A stretch of 64,000 bases of DNA from an uncultured Planococcus sp. (GTDB lineage Bacteria; Bacillota; Bacilli; Bacillales_A; Planococcaceae). The first letter of the stretch is position 1. The number at the start of each line of letters is the position of its first letter. The stretch is taken from assembly GCA_947502505.1 (NCBI GenBank), contig CANNAE010000002.1, forward strand, positions 124,001 through 188,000. Reading direction: 5' to 3'. The translations under genes were made by a program, and so were the position numbers. This document shows, in pieces, positions 18,169 through 26,070 of this stretch. The notes beneath the pieces are model-generated. The model was not told the DNA's origin. It ran no database searches and worked only from the letters and a program-made list of their open reading frames with translations.

Positions 18169-18885
18169 TTATGCCAAGTCGACGTTGTGATAGACTTGCT
18201 GAACGTCTTCAAGGTCTTCGATGGCATCCACCATTTTTTCGAATTGTGCCTGGTCTTCTTCCGACAACGGCAATTCGTTTTGCGGCAGCATCGTCAATTC
18301 AGCGACCGTGAAGTCTGTCACGCCGTCCGCCTTGAATGCTTCTTGCACCAAATGAAATTGATCCGGTTCTGCATAAACGATAACGGTATCTTCTTCTTCA
18401 AGAATGTCGCGCACGTCAATATCCGCTTCCATCAATAATTCCAGCGCCTCATCGGCCGTTTTGCCTTCTACGCCGATAACTGCCGTATGGTCGAACATAT
18501 AGGCTACCGATCCGCTGACGCCCATATTGCCGCCGTTCTTGCCGAATGCTGCGCGGACATCAGAAGCAGTGCGGTTGACGTTATTAGTCAAGGTGTCGAC
18601 GATGACCATCGAGCCGTTCGGTCCGAATCCTTCGTAGCGAAGCTCGTCGTAGTTCTCTTCCGATCCGCCTTTTGCTTTTTCGACAGCGCGGTCGATGATG
18701 GCTCTTGGCACGTTATAGGTTTTGGCACGCTCCAGCACAACTTTCAACGCTTGGTTCGATTCCGGGTCCGGTTCGCCTTGCTTGGCGGCTACATATATTT
18801 CACGGCCGAATTTTGCATAGATCCGGCTTGTGTTGGCATCTTTGGAAGCTTTTTTCTCTTTAATATTATTCCATTTGCGTCCCAT
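18169..18885 (-). CDS. YebC/PmpR family protein, YeeI type
   Basis: 238-residue three-domain YebC-family protein. It starts [16 protein letters not shown], like B. subtilis YeeI, and contains [19 protein letters not shown] and [17 protein letters not shown], the central family motifs. The family was described first as DNA-binding regulators and more recently as a translation factor relieving ribosome stalling; which applies here cannot be seen. GAAGG before the ATG serves as ribosome site. It is monocistronic with its own terminator. The 195 bases between it and the NO synthase gene contain nothing I recognise. Confidence 0.92.
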   Translation of the reverse strand: MGRKWNNIKEKKASKDANTSRIYAKFGREIYVAAKQGEPDPESNQALKVVLERAKTYNVPRAIIDRAVEKAKGGSEENYDELRYEGFGPNGSMVIVDTLTNNVNRTASDVRAAFGKNGGNMGVSGSVAYMFDHTAVIGVEGKTADEALELLMEADIDVRDILEEEDTVIVYAEPDQFHLVQEAFKADGVTDFTVAELTMLPQNELPLSEEDQAQFEKMVDAIEDLEDVQQVYHNVDLA

Positions 18886-19081
18886 TGTTATTCCTTCTTT
18901 CTCAAATTTCTTACGATGAAGACCATCATTTCACTCTATTATAATACAATACCTTCCGCTCTATCGACCTTCAGCCTAAAAAAACAGGCTTCCGATCGCT
19001 TAATTTCCTTGCCGCATTAAAAATCGCCTTGGCTAGTCTTGCTGTAAATAGCTCCAGCGGGACAGTCAAAGCGATTCATTT

Positions 19082-20179
19082 TTATTTTTCGTAAGGGGCC
19101 CGCTGATAAAAATAATTCGGTTTGACGATGTCATTTTTATACGGCTTATGGAAAATATGCGTTGTTGCCGGAGACACTGGCGGGATGAGCCATGCCCAGT
19201 TCCCGGTGACTTTACGCCCTTCCCGCTCTTCAATTTTTTCGAAATTCTTGAATTGCTTGGCGGCGGTATGGTGGTCGACAATGGTCACTCCTGCATTTGC
19301 AAAAGATTCCAGCACGGCCACATTCAATTCAACGAGCGCTTTATCTTTCCATAAGTTCCGCTGTGAACTCGTGTCGAGCCCCATGATTTCCGCCATTTTC
19401 GGCAACAGGCCATAACGGTCTTCATCCGCTAAATTGCGTGCGCCGATTTCCGTTCCCATATACCAGCCATTGAAGGGGGCCATGCAGTATTCGACCCCGC
19501 CGATTTCAAGCTTCATATCGGATATGAGCGGCACCGCATACCACTTTACTCCAAGGTCCGCCATCGCTGGCCAGTCCGGATGCCCAATTTCGACTTCAGG
19601 CTTGGCGTCTGCCGGCAGCTCGAACCATTTGGGCTCTTTTCCGGCTTCGCCGATCACCACTGGCAGCAGGTCGAAATCACCGCCCGCCCCTTGCCATCCG
19701 AGCGCCTCACATTGTGCGGTAAATGCAAGAGACGAGGAATCGCCGATGATCCGGCCGTCCCGTTCATATCCTGCATAGCGCAATAATTGATGATTCCAGA
19801 TGCGCATGCGGCTTTTATCGGATTGTTTGAAAATCGTAATGGCTGGGCGGATTTGCCCCCCGTTGAATGCAAAGCGCAAATGGCGGACGATGGCCGAAAA
19901 TACTCGTTCTTCCGTTTCCGCTTCGCGCTCATCAAAAATTTCCAGCGTCTGCCAAAACAAACGCCCGATGCAGCGATTATTATTGCGCCACGCCATGCGC
20001 GCGCCGTGCTGTAATTCTTCTATTGTATGCATATAGCTGCCGGTAGACTCGATTTCCTGTTCGATCTCTGCTACACGGCGGCGGATTTCCTGTTCACTTT
20101 TTCCCAGTTCTAAATAGCAAGTTTCAATGAAATGAGCAGCCTCTTCTAGCAATAGAGGGCATTCTGCAAGCTTTTCCAT
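19082..20179 (-). CDS. nos: nitric oxide synthase oxygenase
   Basis: 365-residue bacterial NOS, which has the oxygenase domain only and makes NO from L-arginine using an external reductase. The heme-ligating Cys is in [10 protein letters not shown] (about residue 64). The substrate-binding Glu lies in [12 protein letters not shown] (about 245) and FNGWYM precedes it. Its length fits B. subtilis/Geobacillus NOS. The ATG at 20179 is chosen for the AAGGAGTG 7-10 bases upstream; a GTG 30 bases earlier has no site. No reductase or regulator gene is adjacent. In Bacillus NO protects against oxidative stress and antibiotics, which is family knowledge. Confidence 0.96.
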   Translation of the reverse strand: MEKLAECPLLLEEAAHFIETCYLELGKSEQEIRRRVAEIEQEIESTGSYMHTIEELQHGARMAWRNNNRCIGRLFWQTLEIFDEREAETEERVFSAIVRHLRFAFNGGQIRPAITIFKQSDKSRMRIWNHQLLRYAGYERDGRIIGDSSSLAFTAQCEALGWQGAGGDFDLLPVVIGEAGKEPKWFELPADAKPEVEIGHPDWPAMADLGVKWYAVPLISDMKLEIGGVEYCMAPFNGWYMGTEIGARNLADEDRYGLLPKMAEIMGLDTSSQRNLWKDKALVELNVAVLESFANAGVTIVDHHTAAKQFKNFEKIEEREGRKVTGNWAWLIPPVSPATTHIFHKPYKNDIVKPNYFYQRAPYEK

Positions 20180-20321
20180 AGTTTCACTCCTTTCCGTACA
20201 TCGTACCACCGGAACTGGCCGTCAGTCGCCAGATTTGTGACAACTCTTTGATTTTCAGCCGCGCTTTAGTACACTATAAAAAGTGAATTAAGTATTTTGA
20301 AAATTAAAAGAGAGTTATACA

Positions 20322-20430
20322 GTCGCTTCAGGCGGACGCTTTCCGCGGGCATGGCTTCAGCCGCTTCCCTCGCTTTGCTCAGTCCAGGGTCTTCAGCTCA
20401 TGCTATTCCCGCCGGAGTCGCCGCCTTCCA
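20322..20430. repeat. GC-rich dispersed repeat core in a gene-free stretch
   Basis: The 308 bases between the nos start and the HAD gene hold no gene. Within them a GC-rich segment contains CGGACGCTTTCCGCGGGC near 20332-20350. Read on the minus strand it has the same succession of blocks as the core of the element at 44.59-44.69 kb (ACTCC.G.GGGA, TAGC, GA.ACCC, GGAAAGCG), so the two are probably one family. The flanking bases are AT-rich and probably carry the nos promoter, which I cannot define. Confidence 0.6.
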
Positions 20431-20487
20431 CTCTTTTATAAAATTCATCTAATTGATACATAATAAAAAACAAGGGAGTGGTTCGAT

Positions 20488-21288
20488 ATGGTGAAAGCGA
20501 TTTTCTTTGATTTGGACGATACTTTATTATGGGACCAGCAAAGCGTAAAAGAAGCCTTCCGTGAAACATGCGAATGGGCAGCCGAACAGGCGGGAGCCGA
20601 TTGCAGCGGTTTGGAACAGGCTGTGCGGGAAGAAGCCCGCGAATTATATGCAAGCTATCCGACACATGCCTTTACGCAAATGATCGGCATCAACCCGTTC
20701 GAAGGCCTATGGGGGCGCTTCGACGATTCAGGAGATGGCTTCCAGCAACTCAAGCAAGTGGCCCCCGGTTATCAGCAAGAGGCCTGGACCCTTGGGCTGA
20801 AACGCCTCGGCATCTATGACCCTGGCTTAGGGAAGAAATTGGCCGAGTATTTCCCAGAAGCAAGAAAACGCCACCCCATTCTCTACGAAGACAGCTTGAA
20901 AGTGCTCGATCAATTGAAAGGCCGCTTCGATTTATTGCTGTTGACCAATGGATCGCCGAGCCTGCAGCAAATCAAACTCGACATCACGCCGGAAATTGCG
21001 CCTTATTTTGACCATATCGTTGTCTCCGGTGCATTCGGGCGCGGCAAGCCGGACGCTTCCATCTTCGAGCATGCCTTGTCGAAGTTCGGCTATGCCCCGG
21101 AAGAGGTATTGATGGTCGGCGATAATCCGCTGACGGATATACTCGGTGCTGAACGCGCCGGCATCCCCTCCGCCTGGCTGAACCGAGAACAAAAAGCGCC
21201 TCATGAGACTGTAACCGCTACTTACGAAATCAAAAACCTAAAAGAGCTATTGCCCTTGCTCGATAAGCTGGAAACTGCATCCGTGTAA
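20488..21288 (+). CDS. HAD-superfamily hydrolase
   Basis: 266-residue HAD phosphatase of subfamily IA. Motif I DLDDT (residues 9-13) carries the nucleophile Asp, motif II is LLLTNGSPSLQ (about 150), the Lys is in RGKPDASIF (about 186) and motif IV is VGDNPLTDI (about 210). A helical cap lies between motifs I and II. Substrate cannot be read from the sequence; similar Bacillus proteins are annotated YfnB-like. AAGGGAGTGG precedes the ATG. It is divergent from nos and convergent with serA, with which it shares a terminator. Confidence 0.88.
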   Translation: MVKAIFFDLDDTLLWDQQSVKEAFRETCEWAAEQAGADCSGLEQAVREEARELYASYPTHAFTQMIGINPFEGLWGRFDDSGDGFQQLKQVAPGYQQEAWTLGLKRLGIYDPGLGKKLAEYFPEARKRHPILYEDSLKVLDQLKGRFDLLLLTNGSPSLQQIKLDITPEIAPYFDHIVVSGAFGRGKPDASIFEHALSKFGYAPEEVLMVGDNPLTDILGAERAGIPSAWLNREQKAPHETVTATYEIKNLKELLPLLDKLETASV

Positions 21289-21293
21289 AAAAA

Positions 21294-21341
21294 TGCCCGC
21301 CCCAATTGGTCTTTAGAGACATTGGGGACGGGCACTTTTTT
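21294..21341. terminator. bidirectional terminator between the HAD gene and serA
   Basis: TGCCCG.CCCAAT pairs with ATTGGG.CGGGCA around a loop; T6 follows on the plus strand and A-rich sequence precedes it, so it can also end the minus-strand serA transcript. Confidence 0.88.
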
Positions 21342-22926
21342 ATAGATCGATCGCCGTGACGCTTTCGATTTCTTCCAATTTCTTCAGTTCTTCCAAATCT
21401 TCCGGATCGGCATGCTTATCGATCGACAGCATCATAATCGCGTCGCCGCCGACGTTCGAACGCCCAACCTGCATCGTCGCGATATTGATGTCTTCTGCCC
21501 CGAGCAAGGTGCCGACGCGGCCGATAACTCCCGGACGGTCATTGTGGCGGATGAACAATAGATGGCCATTCGGCAGGAAATCGACGATGTAATCGTCCAC
21601 TTTGACGATGCGTGCGCCTTGTCCGTTCAAAAGCGTGCCGGATGCTTTGCGCGTGCCGCTATGCGTTTTCACTTCGACAGTGATGAGATTCGTGAAGCCG
21701 CGGGATTCCGTCGATTTATGTTCATTAACGTGAATGCCTTTTTGGTTGGCGATATACATCGCATTGACGTCATTGACGTGTTTGCCGAGATGGCGCTTGA
21801 GCATCCCTTTGAGCATATTGCGCGTCAAGGGGCCGACTTCGAGGTTGGCAAGTTCGCCTGAATAATAGACGTTCACTTCATCTGCCGTTTCCCCGGTCAA
21901 GTCGGTAAGGAACGTGCCGATGCGTTCTGCCAAATCAAAATACGGCTCGATGCGTTTCATGATTTCTTTCGGCACGGATGGCAAGTTCACCGAATTGCGG
22001 ACAGTGCCATATTTAACGAAGCTGACGACGTCTTGGCTGACATCGACCGCGACGCTTTCCTGGGCTTCGAAAGTACTTGCCCCGAGGTGAGGCGTCGCGA
22101 TGATTTCCCGCAATTCCAGCAAGCGGAAATCGACCATCGGCTCTTGTTCGAATACATCCAATGCCGCACCGGCCACTTTCCCGGACTTCACTGCATCGTA
22201 CAAGGCGCTTTCATCGATGATGCCGCCGCGTGCGCAGTTGATGATCTGTACGCCGTCTTTCATCACTTTAAAGGCTTCCGCATTAATCAAATGCTTGGTT
22301 TCTTTGAGCAGTGGCGTATGGACGGTGACAAAATCAGCGACTTTTAATACATCTTCTACTGAGCCGAAATCGACGCCAAGCTTTTCCGCTTTTTCAGCAG
22401 TCAAGAATGGGTCGTAGGCAACGATGTTCATGCGCTGGCCTTTCGCACGGGCTGCGACTTCCTGGCCGATACGGCCGAAGCCGACGACGCCGAGCGTCTT
22501 GTTTTTCAATTCGACGCCAACATAGGATTTGCGGTCCCATTTGCCTTGCTTCAAGGAGTTATAGGCTTGTGGAATCTTGCGCGCCATGCCCATGAGCATC
22601 GCCATTGTATGCTCGGCTGCGGAATTGGTATTGCCGTCCGGTGCATTGACAACGATAATCCCGTGTTCGGTTGCCGCTGCCAAATCGATGTTATCGACCC
22701 CGACGCCTGCACGCCCGATGATTTTTAAATTAGATGCTTTTTCGATGAGTTCACGCGTCACTTGCGTCTGGCTGCGGACCAGCAATGCATCGAATCCATC
22801 GATGCGTTCGGCAAGTTCGGTTTCCGATAAATTCGTCTCCATGACGATGTTGATGCCGTCGGCGTGGCGCAGCGGATATACGCCTTCTTCTGATAGCGGG
22901 TCACTGATCAACACATGAAATGTCAT
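21340..22926 (-). CDS. serA: D-3-phosphoglycerate dehydrogenase
   Basis: 528-residue first enzyme of phosphorylated serine biosynthesis, oxidising 3-phosphoglycerate with NAD. Rossmann motif GVVGFGRIGQEVA (about residues 145-157), catalytic Arg in NCARGGIIDE (about 235) and His in TPHLGAST (about 285) are present. After an intervening allosteric domain, a C-terminal ACT domain (RPGVIGRVGTLLG, about 455-510) gives probable serine feedback control. The start overlaps the aminotransferase stop as TAATG, so the two are translationally coupled. The T-box leader upstream of the aminotransferase governs both. Confidence 0.96.
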   Translation of the reverse strand: MTFHVLISDPLSEEGVYPLRHADGINIVMETNLSETELAERIDGFDALLVRSQTQVTRELIEKASNLKIIGRAGVGVDNIDLAAATEHGIIVVNAPDGNTNSAAEHTMAMLMGMARKIPQAYNSLKQGKWDRKSYVGVELKNKTLGVVGFGRIGQEVAARAKGQRMNIVAYDPFLTAEKAEKLGVDFGSVEDVLKVADFVTVHTPLLKETKHLINAEAFKVMKDGVQIINCARGGIIDESALYDAVKSGKVAGAALDVFEQEPMVDFRLLELREIIATPHLGASTFEAQESVAVDVSQDVVSFVKYGTVRNSVNLPSVPKEIMKRIEPYFDLAERIGTFLTDLTGETADEVNVYYSGELANLEVGPLTRNMLKGMLKRHLGKHVNDVNAMYIANQKGIHVNEHKSTESRGFTNLITVEVKTHSGTRKASGTLLNGQGARIVKVDDYIVDFLPNGHLLFIRHNDRPGVIGRVGTLLGAEDINIATMQVGRSNVGGDAIMMLSIDKHADPEDLEELKKLEEIESVTAIDL

Positions 22927-24083
22927 TACTTATCCTTCCCTTCCAAGAAAACTTGCTGCGCGGCTGCGATGCCTGCGCCAAGCGTGATGTCTTGCCCAAT
23001 CTTTTTCAAAACGATTTCCGATGCTGCGAGTGCCTGCAGCACTTCTGCCGGAGAGCAGTAGCCCATATGCCCAATACGGAAGATGCTTTTCGCGAGGTGT
23101 TGCTGTCCTCCCGCGAACTCAATGGCAAAGTCTTCTTTTAGCACTTTGCGGAATTGTTCTGCGTCAAAATGTTCCGGATAAACGGCAGTAACGGTCGGCG
23201 ATGCATCCTCGTCGCTCGTAAGCAAACGAACGCCCAATGCCTTAAAGGCGGCGCGTGTCATGTCGCGCATCAAGCGGTGCCGGCCGTAAACGTTTTCCAG
23301 CCCTTCTTCTTCCAGCAAGTTCAATACTTGCTGCAGGCCGTATAGAATAGAAATGGCCGGTGTGAACGGCGTCGTGTCTTTTTCGATGCTGTCGCGGTGC
23401 TTTTTCAAATCCAAATAAAAACGCGGTTGCGGATTCGCTTCAATTTTCTCCCATGCCCGCTTGCTCGCCGCAATGAATGCGAGGCCCGCCGGAAGCATGA
23501 AAGCCTTTTGGGAACCTGTGACGACGACATCGACGCCCCATTTATCCATCTCCGTCTCGGTGCCCGCTACGCAGGAGACGCCATCGATGACAATCAATGC
23601 ATCCGAGACTTGTTTGACCGTTTCGGCCAGTTCTTGGACAGGGTTCAAGACGCCGGTTGAGGTCTCACAGAAGGTGGAGAAAATGACGCGGATTTCTGGA
23701 TGTTCGCCAAGGAAGTTTTTGACGGCTTCCGGATCCACCGCTTGCCCCCATTCCACCTTGAAGACATGGGTCGCGATTCCGTAAGCTTGGCAGATTTTGG
23801 CGAACCGGTCACCGAATGCGCCGGTCACCAGCACGAGCACTTCATCACCCGGCGCCACCGTATTGACTACGGCACTTTCCAGCGCGGAAGTCCCGCTGCC
23901 CGTCAAAATCATCACTTCTTCTTTTGTGCCGAATACTTTTTTCAATTTCGGGCGGATATCTCTGATCAAAGAATACGTGCTTTCCCCGCGGTGTCCGATC
24001 ATCGGCTGTGCCATGGCACGCCCTACGCTCGGCGGAATCGGTGTCGGTCCTGGAATTCGCAAAATTTGTTGGTCTGTCAGCAT
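22926..24083 (-). CDS. class V aminotransferase, probable phosphoserine/serine-pyruvate type
   Basis: 385-residue PLP enzyme of the alanine-glyoxylate/serine-pyruvate aminotransferase family. It starts LTDQQILRIPGPTPIPPSVG, has the GHRG motif at about residue 30, ILTGSGTSALESAV (about 73), and the PLP-binding Lys in VTGSQKAFMLPAGL (about 198). The ATG at 24083 follows AAGGGGA. Coupling to serA and control by a T-box suggest it is the transaminase of the serine pathway, replacing classical SerC, which is absent here; this is an inference. Glyoxylate-linked glycine metabolism is the alternative. Confidence 0.88.
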   Translation of the reverse strand: MLTDQQILRIPGPTPIPPSVGRAMAQPMIGHRGESTYSLIRDIRPKLKKVFGTKEEVMILTGSGTSALESAVVNTVAPGDEVLVLVTGAFGDRFAKICQAYGIATHVFKVEWGQAVDPEAVKNFLGEHPEIRVIFSTFCETSTGVLNPVQELAETVKQVSDALIVIDGVSCVAGTETEMDKWGVDVVVTGSQKAFMLPAGLAFIAASKRAWEKIEANPQPRFYLDLKKHRDSIEKDTTPFTPAISILYGLQQVLNLLEEEGLENVYGRHRLMRDMTRAAFKALGVRLLTSDEDASPTVTAVYPEHFDAEQFRKVLKEDFAIEFAGGQQHLAKSIFRIGHMGYCSPAEVLQALAASEIVLKKIGQDITLGAGIAAAQQVFLEGKDK

Positions 24084-24132
24084 GATAATGTCCCCTTTCG
24101 ATTCGAAAAAATTATTCTGGAAATTTGTATAC

Positions 24133-24404
24133 AAAAAAAGACTCAACGCCCCACATCCAAGATGCAAGGGGCGAAGAGTCTCTAGTCGCGGTACCACCCT
24201 AATTCACTGCCCATGTGCAGGCAGCCTCATTAAATATCATGCATAACGGGCATGAAGCGGATGGGCCTACTGCAGTTTCAGCACATCTATTCGGGAGTGC
24301 TGCCGAATGCCGGAACCGCTGATTCGCACCACCCATCAGCTCTCTTTGGATTCCTCTGCACACGGCCTATCTCCGTCGCAATAGTTAGTCGATATAATTG
24401 AATT
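24133..24404 (-). ncRNA. T-box leader with transcription terminator
   Basis: Minus-strand leader of the serine operon. It has a stem I ending in AGTAGG, the distal-stem segment GGTGCGAATCAGC, the T-box AGGGTGGTACCGCG (near 24186-24199), and a terminator with GACTC/GAGTC outer and CGCCCC/GGGGCG inner stem followed by T7 (24133-24180). Uncharged tRNA should pair with the specifier and with TGGN to stop termination. The triplet before AGTAGG reads TGC (Cys), and the overlapping AGT is Ser. TGGN has N = T, which expects an A discriminator base and fits neither tRNA simply. So the tRNA cannot be assigned by eye. Confidence 0.92.
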
Positions 24405-24410
24405 GAGTCC

Positions 24411-24439
24411 ATCATATATACGGAAAAAACTATTGTCAA
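24411..24439 (-). promoter_or_regulatory. sigma-A promoter of the T-box/serine operon
   Basis: Minus strand TTGACA (24434-24439), 17-base spacer, TATGAT (24411-24416). It lies directly upstream of the T-box leader. Confidence 0.85.
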
Positions 24440-24464
24440 TATATAAAAAATATTTAGATTTCTC

Positions 24465-24478
24465 TGCAAGCGTTTCCA
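24465..24478 (-). promoter_or_regulatory. cre-like site upstream of the serine operon
   Basis: TGGAAACGCTTGCA on the minus strand matches the CcpA box TGWNANCGNTNNCA except at position 3. It is centred about 67 bases upstream of the expected start, a position used for CcpA activation in some Bacillus promoters. Functional status is unknown. Confidence 0.4.
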
Positions 24479-24579
24479 ATGGCGCTGTCGCTATAAGCAT
24501 TGCCCCTTAAAAAAAATTCCTGGCCCCACTTTTCTTTTCAGAGAATTCTGCATTTCAGGGTAATTCAATTGTAATAGCC

Positions 24580-24613
24580 CTGACATGTCAGCAAGCAGGT
24601 TTTTGCGTATAAT
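24580..24613 (+). promoter_or_regulatory. palindrome and -10-like element upstream of the CsbB-like gene
   Basis: CTGACATGTCAG (24580-24591) is a perfect 12-bp palindrome, followed 16 bases later by TATAAT (24608-24613). The -35 is poor, so this may be an activator- or repressor-controlled promoter for the glycosylation genes. No sigma-B match is seen here, unlike B. subtilis csbB. Confidence 0.35.
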
Positions 24614-24727
24614 GAATGGAGCTTCCCTTTTCCTTTGTGGCATTTCCCAGGAATAATGTCCTGTAAAAATGGGTAAATGGATTTTCAGGGAAGATTTTCG
24701 AATGCCCTTTGAAAGGAGAACACCATT

Positions 24728-25666
24728 ATGAAGCTGATCTCTATTATTGTACCGGCTTTCAATGAAGAAGCGAACATCGCTTCGATGTACAAGACTTTGG
24801 TGCAAGAACTTGAGCCGCTTCCTTATCTGTATGAAATCATGTTTATCAACGACGGCAGCAGCGACGGGACTTTAGATGAAATACTCAAGCTCTCCACTGA
24901 ACATGAAACCGTCAAATATATTTCCCTCACCCGCAACTTCGGCAAGGAATCCGCCATGTTTGCAGGGATGAAACGCATTAAAGGAGACGCTGCCATCTTG
25001 ATGGACAGCGATATGCAGCATCCTCCCACCTTGATCTGCGAGATGATCCAGGGCTACGAAGAAGGCTTTCACCAAGTCGTGGCCAAACGTTCACGCACGG
25101 GAGATTCAAAACTGCGCAGCGCCTTGTCTTCCCTTTACTATAAAGTGGTCAATTCCGTAACGGATGTCAGCTTTGAAGACGGCGAAGGCGATTTCCGCCT
25201 ATTGAGCCGCAAAGCCATCAATTCGATCTTGGCGCTCAGTGAAAGCAACCGTTTTTCCAAGGGCATCTACTCTTGGATCGGCCTCAGCAAGAAAACCATC
25301 AGCTACGAAAACGTCGCACGGGCAGAAGGCGATTCCAAATGGTCATTTGCCAGCCTCGTCAATTACGGCATCGATGGAATCATTTCGTTCAATATGAAGC
25401 CTTTACGCATCTGTTTTTATACTGGGTTTCTCGTTTTGTTCCTATCCCTGCTCTATATCGCTTTTACCTTCTATGAAATCATGGCGCGCGGCGTCATCGC
25501 CCCCGGTTATTTCACGACCATCACTGCCATCCTGTTGCTTGGCGGCATCCAGTTGATTAGCCTCGGCGTCATCGGCGAATACGTCGGCAGGATCTATAAC
25601 GAAACCAAGCAGCGGCCGCATTTCCTGGTCGAAATGAGCAATGTGGATGAATACGATGAATCTTAA
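24728..25666 (+). CDS. csbB: membrane glycosyltransferase family 2, CsbB/GtrB-like
   Basis: 312-residue GT2 enzyme expected to transfer a sugar from a nucleotide sugar to undecaprenyl phosphate on the inner face of the membrane. The GT-A domain starts ISIIVPAFNEEANI, has FINDGSSDGT (about 40) and the metal-binding DSD in ILMDSDMQHPP (about 94). Two C-terminal membrane helices follow (about 232-255 and 263-290), then GEYVGRIYNETKQRP, the family end motif. AAAGGAG precedes the ATG. It overlaps the GtrA-like gene and is followed by a YfhO-like gene, the full set proposed for lipoteichoic acid glycosylation in Bacillus. Confidence 0.88.
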   Translation: MKLISIIVPAFNEEANIASMYKTLVQELEPLPYLYEIMFINDGSSDGTLDEILKLSTEHETVKYISLTRNFGKESAMFAGMKRIKGDAAILMDSDMQHPPTLICEMIQGYEEGFHQVVAKRSRTGDSKLRSALSSLYYKVVNSVTDVSFEDGEGDFRLLSRKAINSILALSESNRFSKGIYSWIGLSKKTISYENVARAEGDSKWSFASLVNYGIDGIISFNMKPLRICFYTGFLVLFLSLLYIAFTFYEIMARGVIAPGYFTTITAILLLGGIQLISLGVIGEYVGRIYNETKQRPHFLVEMSNVDEYDES

Positions 25667-26051
25667 ACGCTTGAACACGGAGTTCACCCGCTTTGTTTTT
25701 GTTGGGGTCGTCAACACGCTCAGCTATTACTCCATTTATTTATTTTTGCATAATGTGCTCGATTGGGCTTATATGCTGTCCCATGTCATCGGCTTTTTGA
25801 TCAGCTTGAATATTTCATTTTTCTTGAACACTTACGTAACGTATCGCGTGAAACCGACCTTGAAAAAGTACTTATATTTCCCGTTGACGCAAGTCGTGAA
25901 TATGTCGGTTTCCACATTCCTGATTTTCATATTTGTAGAATTTCTCCATATCAACAGTAATATCGCGCCGTTTGCCGCAGTGATTTTCACCATTCCCGTG
26001 ACGTTTATCGTTTCCGGAAAAATCCTTAAAGCGCCGGCGCAATCCAAATAA
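25656..26051 (+). CDS. GtrA-family membrane protein, putative lipid-linked sugar flippase
   Basis: 131-residue protein with four transmembrane segments (about residues 10-30, 36-58, 70-92, 97-120) and the GtrA opening RFVFVGVVNTLSYY. Family members are thought to flip undecaprenyl-phosphate sugars made by GtrB/CsbB. It overlaps the end of the glycosyltransferase gene. ATGs at 25641, 25647 and 25656 are possible; the last is chosen because the remaining N-terminus has typical length, though none has a strong ribosome site and coupling to the upstream gene is likely. Confidence 0.85.
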   Translation: MNLKRLNTEFTRFVFVGVVNTLSYYSIYLFLHNVLDWAYMLSHVIGFLISLNISFFLNTYVTYRVKPTLKKYLYFPLTQVVNMSVSTFLIFIFVEFLHINSNIAPFAAVIFTIPVTFIVSGKILKAPAQSK

Positions 26052-26070
26052 TCATAAAGACGGTGGCATT

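Noticed and set aside
24640..24680. Sigma-B promoter upstream of csbB (GGGTAA)
   Set aside because: No GTTTAA-like hexamer lies at 12-15 bases upstream.
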